From NCBI RefSeq assembly GCF_004514425.2, contig NZ_MYFN02000003.1:248001-312000 (forward strand): DNA of 64,000 nt, written 5' to 3'. Position 1 is the stretch's first letter; every line of letters starts with the position of its first letter. A model generated the notes under the pieces. That model was not told the DNA's origin. It saw only the letters and a list, made by a program, of their open reading frames with translations, and ran no database searches. The position numbers were made by a program, and so were the translations under genes. Below are positions 28,080-36,612 of this stretch, piece by piece. Source of the stretch: Shinella sumterensis. GTDB taxonomy: Bacteria > Pseudomonadota > Alphaproteobacteria > Rhizobiales > Rhizobiaceae.

Positions 28080-28840
28080 CGACGCCGCTGTCCGCCATCC
28101 TGCCGCCCAACAGCCTGCAATCGGGCGTGCCCGGCCCGCTCTATGTGAAGCTGCGTCAGACGCTGGAAGAGGCGATCACCTCCGGCCGGCTGAACTACGG
28201 CGACGCCCTGCCCGCCGAGCGCGATCTGGCCGACCATGCCAATGTCAGCCGCGTGACCGTGCGCAAGGCGGTGGATGATCTCGTCAAGGACGGGCTTCTG
28301 GTGCGCCGCCACGGCTCCGGCACCTTCGTCGCCAAGCCGGTCTCGAAGGTGCAGCAGTCCCTCTCGCGCCTCACCTCCTTCACCGAGGACATGGCGCGGC
28401 GCGGCCTCACCACCCGCGCCGAATGGCTGGACCGAGGCCTCTTCCACCCCTCGCCCGACGAGATGATGATGCTCGGCCTGCCGGCTGACGCCCTCGTCGC
28501 GCGACTGGGCCGCCTGCGCATCGCCGACAGCATGCCGCTCGCCATCGAACGCGCCTGCATTTCCGCGGAGTTCCTGCCGGAACCGTTGCAGGTGCAGGAT
28601 TCGCTTTACGCGGCGCTGGAAAAGCGCGGCTGCCGGCCGGTGCGCGCCGTCCAGCGCATCTCCGCCTACAACATGAAGGATCCCGATGCGTCCATCCTCG
28701 GCGTGCCGCCCGGGTCTGCGGGGCTCTCCATCGAGCGTGTTTCCTATCTTCGCACCGGCCGGGTGGTCGAGTTCACCCGCTCCATCTATCGCGGCGACGC
28801 CTATGACTTCGTCGCCGAGCTCACGCTGTCCGACACGTGA
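28076..28840 (+). CDS. GntR family repressor with UTRA domain (NagR/HutC type)
   Basis: 254 aa. Winged helix: PLYVKLRQTLEEAITSGRL, YGDALPAERDLADHANVSRV and TVRKAVDDLVKDGLLVRRHG (about residues 20-85). The UTRA effector domain occupies about residues 100-250. Repressors of this group commonly bind phosphorylated amino sugars such as GlcNAc-6-P or GlcN-6-P, which release them from DNA. It is encoded inside the regulon it should control; its ATG overlaps the kinase TGA by ATGA. The two matching 17-bp sites in the divergent promoter region are the probable targets. Confidence 0.88.
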   Translation: MTTPLSAILPPNSLQSGVPGPLYVKLRQTLEEAITSGRLNYGDALPAERDLADHANVSRVTVRKAVDDLVKDGLLVRRHGSGTFVAKPVSKVQQSLSRLTSFTEDMARRGLTTRAEWLDRGLFHPSPDEMMMLGLPADALVARLGRLRIADSMPLAIERACISAEFLPEPLQVQDSLYAALEKRGCRPVRAVQRISAYNMKDPDASILGVPPGSAGLSIERVSYLRTGRVVEFTRSIYRGDAYDFVAELTLSDT

Positions 28841-28862
28841 GCCCTACCTGAAAGAGACGTCC

Positions 28863-29885
28863 ATGCAGACCAATATGCGCAAAGAAATCAACGAAATCCC
28901 CGAGGCCGCGGCCCGCGTGCTGACACAATCGGCCGGCGCGATCAAAGCGGCCGGCCTGGCTTTGCGCGAACGCGACCCGCAGTTTTTCGTGACCGTCGCC
29001 CGCGGCTCGTCCGACCACGCCGCCCTCTTCCTGAAATATGCCATCGAGCTGACGGCCGGCCGCCCCGTCGCCTCGCTCGGCCCCTCGCTCGCCTCGATCT
29101 ACGGTGCACGCCTGAAACTGGCCGGCGGCGCGGCCATCGCCATTTCCCAGTCTGGCAAGAGCCCCGATATCGTCGCCATGGCCGATGGCGCCACGAAGGG
29201 CGGTGCGGTCTCCATCGCGCTCACCAACACCCTGCCCTCGCCGCTCGCTGAAGCCTGTACGCACTCGCTCGATCTGTCGGCCGGTCCCGAACTCTCCGTC
29301 GCCGCGACGAAGTCCTATGTGAACTCCATCGTCGCGGGCCTCGCCGTGCTCGCCGAATGGACGGGCGACACCGCGCTCGGCCGGGCCGTTCAGGACCTGC
29401 CGGAGCATTTCGCCAGGGCCGTGGCGCTGGACTGGTCCGGCCTGGCCGGCGACCTCAAGGACGCCCAGTCGCTCTACGTTCTCGGCCGCGGCCCCGGCCT
29501 GGCGATAGCCAGCGAGGCCGCGCTGAAGTTCAAGGAAACGTCGGGCATGCATGCCGAAGCCTATTCCTCGGCAGAGGTGGTGCATGGGCCGGTGGCACTT
29601 GTCGGCCCCTCGTTTCCCGTCATCGCGCTCGCCGCGCGCGACGCTGCGGAAGCCTCCGTCACCGGCATGGCCGATGGCCTCGCCGAGCGGGGCGCCTATG
29701 CCTGCGTGACCTCGGACACCGCGAAGGCGGCGCGAATGCTGCCCTTTGTCGCCACCGGCCATCCGATCACCGATGCGCTGGCGCTGATCGTGCCCTTCTA
29801 CGGCTTCGTGGAGGCCTGGTCGCGCGGCAAGGGCCTCGACCCCGACAAGCCGGTCAACCTCAAGAAAGTGACGGAAACCCGATGA
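28863..29885 (+). CDS. GlmS-like SIS protein, probable glucosamine-6-phosphate deaminase (NagB-II type)
   Basis: 340 aa. Two SIS domains, equivalent to the isomerase half of GlmS without its glutaminase domain: VTVARGSSDHAALFLKYAIE, AIAISQSGKSPDIVAMADG, then LGRGPGLAIASEAALKFKET and SSAEVVHGPVALVG. The C-terminal KKVTETR resembles the GlmS end. Such stand-alone proteins deaminate GlcN-6-P to fructose-6-P and ammonia in pathways lacking classical NagB. No classical nagB is present in the locus, and nagA overlaps this gene by ATGA, which supports that role. An AgaS-type galactosamine-6-P deaminase is the alternative. Confidence 0.85.
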   Translation: MQTNMRKEINEIPEAAARVLTQSAGAIKAAGLALRERDPQFFVTVARGSSDHAALFLKYAIELTAGRPVASLGPSLASIYGARLKLAGGAAIAISQSGKSPDIVAMADGATKGGAVSIALTNTLPSPLAEACTHSLDLSAGPELSVAATKSYVNSIVAGLAVLAEWTGDTALGRAVQDLPEHFARAVALDWSGLAGDLKDAQSLYVLGRGPGLAIASEAALKFKETSGMHAEAYSSAEVVHGPVALVGPSFPVIALAARDAAEASVTGMADGLAERGAYACVTSDTAKAARMLPFVATGHPITDALALIVPFYGFVEAWSRGKGLDPDKPVNLKKVTETR

Positions 29886-31042
29886 CAGCGCTCACCGCCA
29901 TTACCGGCGCCCGCATTTTCGATGGCGATCTCTGGCATGAGCACAGCGCGCTTTTGATCTCGGACGGCAGGATCGCCGCCATCGCGTCGTACCGCGATGT
30001 GCCGGCCGAAGCCCGCATCGTACCGATGGACGGGCTTTCGCTCGTTCCCGGCTTCGTCGATCTGCAGGTCAATGGCGGCGGCGGCGTGCTGCTCAACGAG
30101 CGTCCCGATGTCGAGGGCATCCGCACCATCTGCGCGGCGCACGCCCGTTTCGGCACCACGGCCCTCCTGCCGACGCTGATCACCGACAGCGTCGCCGTCA
30201 CGACGGCCGCGATCGACGCCGGCCTTGCGGCGCGGGCCGCAGCAGTGCCCGGCTTTCTCGGCCTTCACCTGGAGGGCCCGCATCTCTCCATCGCGCGCAA
30301 GGGCGCACATGACCCGGCCTTCATCCGGCCCATGGAACAGGAAGACCTTGCGCGCACCATCGCGGCCCGCACGGGTCTCGATGCCCTGCTGATGACGCTC
30401 GCGCCCGAGAACGCCACCAACGAGCAGATCGCCGCCCTGCACGCAGCCGGCGTCACCGTCAGCCTCGGCCATTCCGATTGCGGCTACGCCACCGCGGCCG
30501 CCGCCGTCACGGCCGGCGCGCAGATGACGACGCACCTTTTCAACGCCATGAGCCAGCTCGGCAACCGCGAGCCGGGCATGGTGGGTGCGGCTCTCGATCT
30601 CGGCCATATCAATGCCGGTCTCATCGCGGATGGATACCATGTGCATCCCGTATCGATCGGCGCGGCACTGCGCGCCAAGCGCGGCCCCGGCCGCATCTTC
30701 CTGGTCACCGACGCCATGTCGCCGCTCGGCACGGATATGACGAGCTTCTTCCTCAACGGCCGCGAGATCTTCCGCGAAGGCGGACGCCTGACGCTCGCCG
30801 ACGGCACGCTGGCCGGGGCCGATATCGACATGGCATCCTGCATCCGCTTCATGCACGATACGGTCGGCATCGATCTGGAGGAAGCGCTGCGCATGGCCTC
30901 GCTCTATCCCGCCGAAGCCATCGGCATGACGGGACGCAAGGGGCGGCTGACCCATGGTCACGACGCCGATTTCGCCGTCATCGATGATGGCGTAAACGTG
31001 GTCTCGACCTGGATCGGCGGCACGCCGGTCTTTGCCGCCTGA
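29882..31042 (+). CDS. nagA: N-acetylglucosamine-6-phosphate deacetylase
   Basis: 386 aa. Amidohydrolase barrel with VPGFVDLQVNGGGGVLLNE (about residue 55), GLHLEGPHLSIARKGAH (metal-binding Glu), SLGHSDCGYATAAAAV, MTTHLFNAMSQLGNREPG and the catalytic aspartate in FLVTDAMSPLGTDM. It converts GlcNAc-6-P, whether from MurQ or from direct GlcNAc phosphorylation, into GlcN-6-P and acetate. Its start overlaps the stop of the SIS deaminase gene, so the two consecutive pathway enzymes are translationally coupled. Confidence 0.95.
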   Translation: MTALTAITGARIFDGDLWHEHSALLISDGRIAAIASYRDVPAEARIVPMDGLSLVPGFVDLQVNGGGGVLLNERPDVEGIRTICAAHARFGTTALLPTLITDSVAVTTAAIDAGLAARAAAVPGFLGLHLEGPHLSIARKGAHDPAFIRPMEQEDLARTIAARTGLDALLMTLAPENATNEQIAALHAAGVTVSLGHSDCGYATAAAAVTAGAQMTTHLFNAMSQLGNREPGMVGAALDLGHINAGLIADGYHVHPVSIGAALRAKRGPGRIFLVTDAMSPLGTDMTSFFLNGREIFREGGRLTLADGTLAGADIDMASCIRFMHDTVGIDLEEALRMASLYPAEAIGMTGRKGRLTHGHDADFAVIDDGVNVVSTWIGGTPVFAA

Positions 31043-31110
31043 CCTTCGGCCGGTCCTTGCGGGCCTCGGCGGAATCGGCTCTACCGGCGCGACAAGCATA
31101 GGAGCGGCGC

Positions 31111-32166
31111 ATGCAACTGATCTTCGACGGCCATAATGACGTTCTGCTGCGGCTGTGGGAGAACGCGAAAGCGGGCGCCGATCCGGTTGCCGAATTCGTG
31201 CAGGGAACGAAACTCGGCCATATCGATGGCCCGCGTGCGCGCAAGGGCGGCCTTGCCGGTGGTCTCTGCGCCATCTTCATCCCGCCCAACGAGGATTACC
31301 CGCCGCGCGAGCTCGATGCGAACGGCCACTACAATATCCGCATGGTCGGCCCGCTGAACCAGCCGGAGGCGCTGAACACGGCGCTGTCGATGGCGGCCAT
31401 CGCCTTCCGGCTGGAGGGCGCCGACGCACTTGCCATCTGCCGCTCCACCGCCGACATCCGCGCTGCCATGGCCGCCGGCCGCTTCGCCGCCGTGCTCCAC
31501 ATCGAAGGCTGCGAGCCGATCGCCGAGGACCTGTCGACGCTGGAAACGCTCTACGCCGCCGGCCTGCGCTCGCTCGGTCCCGTCTGGAGCCGGCACAACC
31601 GCTTCGGCCATGGCGTGCCCTTCGCCTTCCCCTCCTCGCCGGATACCGCCCCCGGACTGACGCATGCAGGCATCGAGCTGGTGAAGGCGTGCGACCGCAT
31701 GGGCATCATGATCGACCTTGCCCACATCACGGAAAAAGGCTTCTGGGACGTCGAGCGCGTCAGCACGCAGCCGCTGGTGGCGACCCATTCCAACGCCCAT
31801 GCCCTCACGCCGATCTCGCGCAATCTGACGGACCGCCAGCTCGACGCGATCCGCGAACGCAAGGGCATCGCCGGGCTCAACTACGCCACCACCATGCTGC
31901 GGCCCGATGGTCTCGAAAACCCCGACACCCCGCTGTCCGACATGGTGCGGCATATCGACTACATGGTCGAGCGCATGGGCATCGACTGCGTGGCGCTCGG
32001 TTCGGATTTCGACGGCGCGACCATTCCTTCCGCCATCGGCGACGCTGCCGGAAACCAGGCGCTCGTCCAGGCCCTGCGATCGGCAGGCTACGGTGAAGAC
32101 GACCTGGCGAAACTGTGCCGCGAAAACTGGCTGCGGCTTCTCAAAACCGTCTGGCATGAAGCCTGA
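31111..32166 (+). CDS. M19 family (renal-type) membrane dipeptidase homologue
   Basis: 351 aa. Zinc-site motifs in order: FDGHNDVLLR (His-x-Asp, residue 8), VLHIEGCEPIAEDL (bridging Glu), SLGPVWSRHNRFGHGVPF, MIDLAHITEKGFWD and ATHSNAHALTPISRNL. The family hydrolyses dipeptides, often with a D-residue or dehydro-residue at the C-terminal position. Placed 68 bp after nagA in a locus with murQ, it may process dipeptides released from cell-wall stem peptides, but it has no signal peptide and would act in the cytoplasm. Confidence 0.9.
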   Translation: MQLIFDGHNDVLLRLWENAKAGADPVAEFVQGTKLGHIDGPRARKGGLAGGLCAIFIPPNEDYPPRELDANGHYNIRMVGPLNQPEALNTALSMAAIAFRLEGADALAICRSTADIRAAMAAGRFAAVLHIEGCEPIAEDLSTLETLYAAGLRSLGPVWSRHNRFGHGVPFAFPSSPDTAPGLTHAGIELVKACDRMGIMIDLAHITEKGFWDVERVSTQPLVATHSNAHALTPISRNLTDRQLDAIRERKGIAGLNYATTMLRPDGLENPDTPLSDMVRHIDYMVERMGIDCVALGSDFDGATIPSAIGDAAGNQALVQALRSAGYGEDDLAKLCRENWLRLLKTVWHEA

Positions 32167-32185
32167 GCAATTGCGGAGAACCGTC

Positions 32186-32932
32186 ATGTCCAAGCCTCTC
32201 ATCGAACTGTGCGTCGAAGGCATAGACGGCTTCCTTGCCGCCCAGGCCGCCGGCGCGGACCGCGTGGAACTCTGCGCCAGTCTGCTGGAAGGCGGCCTGA
32301 CGCCGAGCCTTGCCACCATCCGCGCCGCCGTGAAGGCCGGGCATATCCCGGTCCACGTCATCATCCGCCCGCGCGGCGGCGATTTCCTCTATTCCGAGGC
32401 CGAGTTCGCCAGCATGCTGGAGGACGTGACGGCGCTTCGCACCGAAGGCGTATCGGGCGTCGTCATCGGTTGCCTGACGCCGGATGGGCGGATCGACGAG
32501 GCACGCACCAAGGCATTGGTCGAGGCTGCACGCCCCATGTCCGTCACCTGTCACCGCGCCTTCGACATGACGGCCGATGCCGGTGAAGCGCTGGAAGCGC
32601 TCGTGCGCTGCGGCGTCGACCGCGTTCTGACGTCGGGACAGCGCGATACCGCCGTAGAAGGCATTGCCATCCTGAAGCAAGCGGCAGAACAGGCGGCAGG
32701 CCGGATCGTCATCATGGGCTGCGGCGGGCTGGACGCCGCAAACATTCGCGCCGTGCGGGACGCGACGGGCCTCACCGAGCTGCATTTCGCCGCCCTCACA
32801 ACGGTTCCAAGCGGCATGGTCTTCCGAAATCCGCATGTCGGCATGGGCGGCACCGAGAAGGATCGTGAGTATCAGCTGACGATCACCGACGAGAGCGCCG
32901 TGCGCGAAACCATCGCCGCTGCAAAATCCTGA
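32186..32932 (+). CDS. cutC: CutC family protein
   Basis: 248 aa, TIM barrel. Recognisable by IELCVEGIDGFLAAQAAGAD at the N terminus, RVELCASLLEGGLTPSL, HVIIRPRGGDFLY, CHRAFDMTAD and VDRVLTSGQRDTA. CutC was named for copper homeostasis in E. coli, but its biochemical activity is unresolved and many bacterial copies sit with sugar genes. Here it is the last gene of the amino-sugar operon, 19 bp after the dipeptidase, with GCGGAGAA as ribosome-binding site, suggesting a role in the same metabolism rather than in copper handling. Confidence 0.9.
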   Translation: MSKPLIELCVEGIDGFLAAQAAGADRVELCASLLEGGLTPSLATIRAAVKAGHIPVHVIIRPRGGDFLYSEAEFASMLEDVTALRTEGVSGVVIGCLTPDGRIDEARTKALVEAARPMSVTCHRAFDMTADAGEALEALVRCGVDRVLTSGQRDTAVEGIAILKQAAEQAAGRIVIMGCGGLDAANIRAVRDATGLTELHFAALTTVPSGMVFRNPHVGMGGTEKDREYQLTITDESAVRETIAAAKS

Positions 32933-32994
32933 CCGCGCCACTTGCGCGCGGCGGGCAGCTATCCTTACGTGTCAGCGAAACAATGGAGACCGCC

Positions 32995-33498
32995 ATGCCC
33001 CTGTCATCCGCCCTGCCGCGCCTGCACACCGTCCTCGCCGCCAGCCTCCTGACGCTCGCCGCCCTGCCCGCGGCGGCAGAAACCGTCGGCAAGGTCGGCG
33101 TCGACTGGATCGGCAACGATATCTACATCGATGCGGTGAGCGATCCGAAGATTTCCGGCGTCACCTGCCATGTCACCTATTTCGACCGCAGCGTCATCGA
33201 CCGGCTGAAGAATGGGAACTGGTTCGAGGATCCGTCCAACAACGCGATCGCCTGCCGCCAGACGGGCCCGGTCACGATCGGCGACATCGACCTGTCGCGC
33301 GGCGGCGAGGAAGTGTTCAAATCCGGCCTGTCGCTGATCTGGAAATCGCTGATCGTCACACGCGTCTATGACAAGAAGAACGACACGCTGATCTATCTCG
33401 CCCATTCCCGCGAACTGACGGATGGATCGGCGAAGATGTCGATATCGACCGTGCCGCTCTACGGTGAGAACGTCACCTGGACGAACGGCAAGCCGTAA
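32995..33498 (+). CDS. CreA family periplasmic protein
   Basis: 167 aa. Signal peptide (VLAASLLTLAALPAAAE) is followed by VGKVGVDWIGNDIYIDAVSD, GVTCHVTYFDRSVIDRLK, and TGPVTIGDIDLSRGGEEVF, the conserved core of the CreA family, whose function is unknown. ATG 32995 is preferred to ATG 32983 because GGAGA lies five bases upstream of it. Transcription is in the same direction as the amino-sugar operon, 62 bp downstream, but probably independent. A strong hairpin terminator follows immediately. Confidence 0.85.
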   Translation: MPLSSALPRLHTVLAASLLTLAALPAAAETVGKVGVDWIGNDIYIDAVSDPKISGVTCHVTYFDRSVIDRLKNGNWFEDPSNNAIACRQTGPVTIGDIDLSRGGEEVFKSGLSLIWKSLIVTRVYDKKNDTLIYLAHSRELTDGSAKMSISTVPLYGENVTWTNGKP

Positions 33499-33536
33499 AA
33501 AAACCCCGGCACCTTGCAGTGACCGGGGCTTTTTCT
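33497..33536. terminator. Bidirectional rho-independent terminator
   Basis: Stem CCCCGG-CAC / GTG-a-CCGGGG (33504-33528) is flanked by A tract on the left and CTTTTTC on the right, so it can serve both the CreA-like gene and the convergent small secreted protein gene. Confidence 0.85.
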
Positions 33537-33552
33537 TAACGGTGGAAGCCGC

Positions 33553-33906
33553 TTACTTGACGTAAACGATCTTGCCGCCATTGGCTGCGGTCGTTACGTC
33601 GATCACGTTCTCAAGCTGAACGTTCTTCGAGACGAGGACGTCCGTCAGGGCCGTATCGGTGCGCAGTTCGTCCTGCGTCTTGGCGACAGCAGCGGCGTCC
33701 TGGGCCTTGGCGTTCAGGCGATCGTATTCACCCTTGGACGAGCTGTCGTTTTCCAGCGAGGACAGCGTCACGACGGACACGTTGTCGGCGGAGATCGAGC
33801 CGGTCGTCATGGTCTCGGTCGTCGTGGCGGACTGGGCATGCGCGATGCCGGCAACCGGCGAAACGGCGAGAAGCGAAGCAAGGGCGATGGTTACGGTCTT
33901 GTTCAT
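33553..33906 (-). CDS. Small secreted protein of unknown function
   Basis: 117 aa. Clear Sec signal peptide NKTVTIALASLLAVSPVAGI ending in AHA, then a mature part of about 95 residues rich in Thr, Asp and Ala with no cysteine (SATTTETMTTGSISADNVSV). ATG 33906 is favoured: GGAGA lies six bases upstream; an ATG at 33912 overlaps that signal. I do not recognise a domain. The upstream region has two palindromes (33973-33990 and 33993-34010), which suggests regulated expression. Confidence 0.7.
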   Translation of the reverse strand: MNKTVTIALASLLAVSPVAGIAHAQSATTTETMTTGSISADNVSVVTLSSLENDSSSKGEYDRLNAKAQDAAAVAKTQDELRTDTALTDVLVSKNVQLENVIDVTTAANGGKIVYVK

Positions 33907-33972
33907 TTTCATTCTCCACTGTTGGATTGAAATGCAGGGGGAGAATGGGAACATGCCGCGATTGTTCCTGCC

Positions 33973-34010
33973 GGGTTTCGCGAAAATCCCGACATGAACG
34001 ATAATTCATG
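33973..34010. promoter_or_regulatory. Two adjacent palindromes upstream of the small secreted protein
   Basis: GGGTTTCGCGAAAATCCC (33973-33990) is centred on the perfect decamer TTTCGCGAAA; CATGAA-N6-TTCATG follows at 33993-34010. They lie 67-104 bp upstream of the start at 33906 and could be binding sites for regulators. Confidence 0.4.
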
Positions 34011-34070
34011 TTTCGGGCGGCGCGCAGTACACGCGACACCGGGCGCAAAATCAGCGTGTTGCCCGTCGCC

Positions 34071-34535
34071 TCAGGCGGCCTGGGCGAGTTCGTCCGCGAT
34101 GACAGTATCGAGGTTGAGGAAGCAGACCATCGACTTTTCCAGGGCAACGATGCCGCGGCAGAAGGCACGCTGTGCCTCGGGAATGATTTCCGGCGCCGGC
34201 TGGAGCTCCTCGCTCTTGATGGTCATCATGTCGGATACCTGCTCGACGAGCAGGCCGACCAGCTTGCCGGCGATATCGGTGACGATGATCGCCGAGCGCT
34301 CGGAGGGCTCCGTCATCTTCATGCCGAGGCGGCAGGCCATGTCGATCACGGGAATGACGGCGCCGCGCAGGTTGATGAGGCCCAGAACGTAGGGCGGCGT
34401 ATGCGGCATCGGGGTCACCGGAGCCCAGCCGCGGATTTCGCGGATGGCCATGATGTCGATGCAGAATTCCTGCTCGCCCAGATGGAACGAGACGATTTCG
34501 AGATAGGCGCCGGACTGCTTGATGGCATTGGACAT
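34071..34535 (-). CDS. cheW: CheW chemotaxis coupling protein
   Basis: 154 aa. Core features: YLEIVSFHLGEQEFCIDIMA, REIRGWAPVTPMPHTPPYVL, GLINLRGAVIPVIDMACRLG and VGLLVEQVSDMM, the two-barrel CheW fold that bridges receptor and CheA. Start ATG 34535 has AGAGG upstream; a longer frame to 34559 lacks support. No other che genes are adjacent, so this is an orphan CheW, possibly serving soluble receptors such as the double-PAS protein encoded at 9451-11175. Confidence 0.92.
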   Translation of the reverse strand: MSNAIKQSGAYLEIVSFHLGEQEFCIDIMAIREIRGWAPVTPMPHTPPYVLGLINLRGAVIPVIDMACRLGMKMTEPSERSAIIVTDIAGKLVGLLVEQVSDMMTIKSEELQPAPEIIPEAQRAFCRGIVALEKSMVCFLNLDTVIADELAQAA

Positions 34536-34739
34536 GGATGGACCTCTTTCCAGAGACAAGGAAACGGTTTGAATTGCGCAGCTCGCCGTCTCCGGCGCAC
34601 GGCGGACCTCATGTCCGGCGGATTTGCCGCCCTTTGCGCGTTGCTCGAAAGTGGCAAAGAGAGATTAAACAAAGACTAAAGGAACGTCGCCTGAAACGGT
34701 ATTTCCGGCTGTGGAGACCGGCGTGCGCACGGTGCGTGG

Positions 34740-34768
34740 TTGGAAAATGCCCTCTTTTGGCCTATACT
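34740..34768 (+). promoter_or_regulatory. Promoter immediately before a start codon (leaderless mRNA)
   Basis: TTGGAA (34740-34745), 17-base spacer, TATACT (34763-34768). Only six bases separate the -10 from the ATG at 34775, so transcription should begin at or next to the start codon. Confidence 0.6.
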
Positions 34769-34774
34769 GCGCCC

Positions 34775-34933
34775 ATGAAGGATACCGCGCGCAGATATAC
34801 GCTCCTTCCCGCCGTGCTGATCGCGCTGGGGCTCAGCATCATGGCGGCAACGGCGGCGTTCGCGGGCTGGCTCGAGCACGGGCCGGCGATTCTGCTCAGC
34901 CTTGCCGAATCCGGCATGGCCTGGTGCTTCTGA
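34775..34933 (+). CDS. 52-aa membrane peptide, probably leaderless
   Basis: 52 aa: a basic N terminus (MKDTARRY), one hydrophobic segment LLPAVLIALGLSIMAATAAF, then AGWLEHGPAILLSLAESGMA and a Trp-Cys-Phe end. It could be a small single- or two-helix membrane protein. No Shine-Dalgarno sequence precedes the ATG, but a good promoter does at a spacing that predicts a leaderless transcript. It is followed by a hairpin (8-bp arms 34995-35002 and 35014-35021) and then by the SCO1 gene 122 bp away. The function is unknown; the SCO neighbour hints at cytochrome oxidase biogenesis, but this is only context. Confidence 0.6.
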   Translation: MKDTARRYTLLPAVLIALGLSIMAATAAFAGWLEHGPAILLSLAESGMAWCF

Positions 34934-35055
34934 TCACGATTGCGCGAGCCGCACCCGGTGTCTCCCCTTGCGTCAAATGGCGCGTTTGCGCGACCCCGCG
35001 CTAGGGATTAAGAAGCGCGGGAACACGCGCCGACACCGCCTCTCGAAGGATTGCC

Positions 35056-35655
35056 ATGAAAACCCTGCGTCTCGTACTCTGGATCGCCGTCGCGCTCGTC
35101 GCCGGCCTGCTCGGCTGGCTGACGCTGGAGATGACGCGGGCCAAGGACCAGATCGCCGGCGAACCCTTTGGCGTTCCCTTCCAGCTTGTCGCGCAGGACG
35201 GCACGCCGATCACCGAAAAGGCCTTTACCGGCAAGCCGACGGCGCTGTTCTTCGGCTTCACCCATTGCCCGGAAGTCTGCCCGACGACGCTGTTCGAACT
35301 GAACGGCTGGCTCGGCAAGGTCGATCCGGATGGCTCGAAGCTCCAGGCCTATTTCGTGACGATCGATCCCGAACGCGATACGCCCGAGCTGATCGGCCAG
35401 TATGTCGGCAACGTCTCGAAGCGCATCACGGGCATTTCCGGCGAACCGTCGAAGGTGCTGGACATGGCCAAGGGCTTCCGCGTCTACTACCGCAAGGTGC
35501 CGCTCGACGAGGCCAAGCCCGACAGCGACTACACCATGGATCACACGGCCTCGGTCTTCCTGCTCGACGCAAAAGGCCGGTTCGTCGGCACCATCGCCTA
35601 TGGCGAGAATGCCGAGACCGCCGAGCAGAAGCTGGCCAACCTCATCACGCGATGA
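35056..35655 (+). CDS. SCO1/SenC family copper chaperone
   Basis: 199 aa. N-terminal membrane anchor (LVLWIAVALVAGLLGWLTL) and periplasmic thioredoxin fold with the copper motif FGFTHCPEVCPTTLFELNG (CxxxC, about residues 77-81) and the partner histidine in TMDHTASVFLLD. SCO proteins deliver Cu to the CuA centre of cytochrome c oxidase subunit II or maintain its thiols. AAGGATTGCC precedes the ATG. The prmA gene follows after 67 bp in the same direction. Confidence 0.93.
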   Translation: MKTLRLVLWIAVALVAGLLGWLTLEMTRAKDQIAGEPFGVPFQLVAQDGTPITEKAFTGKPTALFFGFTHCPEVCPTTLFELNGWLGKVDPDGSKLQAYFVTIDPERDTPELIGQYVGNVSKRITGISGEPSKVLDMAKGFRVYYRKVPLDEAKPDSDYTMDHTASVFLLDAKGRFVGTIAYGENAETAEQKLANLITR

Positions 35656-35722
35656 CCATTCGGCCTTTGCCCTGGACTTTCGGACATGCTAGGCGGTCCG
35701 CAAACAACAGGGACCACGAGCC

Positions 35723-36604
35723 GTGAGCGAAATCCGCCTCTACATTTCCACCACCGAAAAGCAGGCGGAGCACGCGCTCGCGCTGATGAGCGATGCCTTC
35801 GAGGAAGAGGGCTTCGCCATCGCGACGATGGAGATCGACGAGAAGAACGACATCTGGGAAGCGTCCGTCTACGTCTTCCGGCCCGACGAGGCCGAGGTGT
35901 ACGACCGGTTCGCCGCCCTGCTCGCCGCCGACTTCCCCGGAATTCGGATCCAACGCGAGGAGCTGCCCGATATCGACTGGATCGCCAAGTCGCTGGAAGG
36001 TCTGAAGCCGGTTCGCGCCGGACGCTTCGTCGTGCATGGCTCGCATGACCGCGGCACGGCGCGTATCGGCGAAATCGCCATCGAGATCGATGCCGGCCAG
36101 GCTTTCGGCACCGGACATCACGGAACGACGGCCGGCTGCCTGGAGGTGATCCACAAGGTCATGCGTGCACGTACGGTCAGGCGCGTGCTGGACCTCGGCA
36201 CCGGCAGCGGCGTGCTCGCCATCGCCGCCCGCAAGCTCGCTCCCGTCACGGTGCTGGCCACCGATATCGACCCGATCGCCACCCGTGTTGCGCGCGAAAA
36301 CGTTCGCCTCAACGGCATCGCCTCGGGCATCGCGCTGGAAACGGCACCCGGCTTCCATTCCACCGCCTTCGGCCGCCACGGTCCCTTCGACCTCATCATC
36401 GCCAATATCCTCGCCCGGCCGCTGATGCGCATGGCCCCGCAGCTTGCCGCCCAGCTCGCACCGGGCGGCGACGTCATCCTGTCGGGCATCCTCGCCTCGC
36501 AGCGCTGGAAGGTGCTGGCGGCCTATAACAGCCTCGGCCTGCGCCATGTGCGCACGATATGGCGCGAAGGCTGGGTCACCATCCATCTCGACAACCGGCG
36601 CTGA
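35723..36604 (+). CDS. prmA: Ribosomal protein L11 methyltransferase
   Basis: 293 aa. AdoMet-binding motif VLDLGTGSGVLAIAARKL, the PrmA-specific AGQAFGTGHHGTTAGCLEVI and the NPPY-like IIANILARPLMRMAPQLAAQ are present. The N-terminal 60 residues correspond to the L11-recognition domain. The enzyme trimethylates ribosomal protein L11. The start is GTG 35723. A strong terminator follows the stop, separating it from the antisense-strand small-RNA locus. Confidence 0.93.
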   Translation: MSEIRLYISTTEKQAEHALALMSDAFEEEGFAIATMEIDEKNDIWEASVYVFRPDEAEVYDRFAALLAADFPGIRIQREELPDIDWIAKSLEGLKPVRAGRFVVHGSHDRGTARIGEIAIEIDAGQAFGTGHHGTTAGCLEVIHKVMRARTVRRVLDLGTGSGVLAIAARKLAPVTVLATDIDPIATRVARENVRLNGIASGIALETAPGFHSTAFGRHGPFDLIIANILARPLMRMAPQLAAQLAPGGDVILSGILASQRWKVLAAYNSLGLRHVRTIWREGWVTIHLDNRR

Positions 36605-36612
36605 ACGGTATT

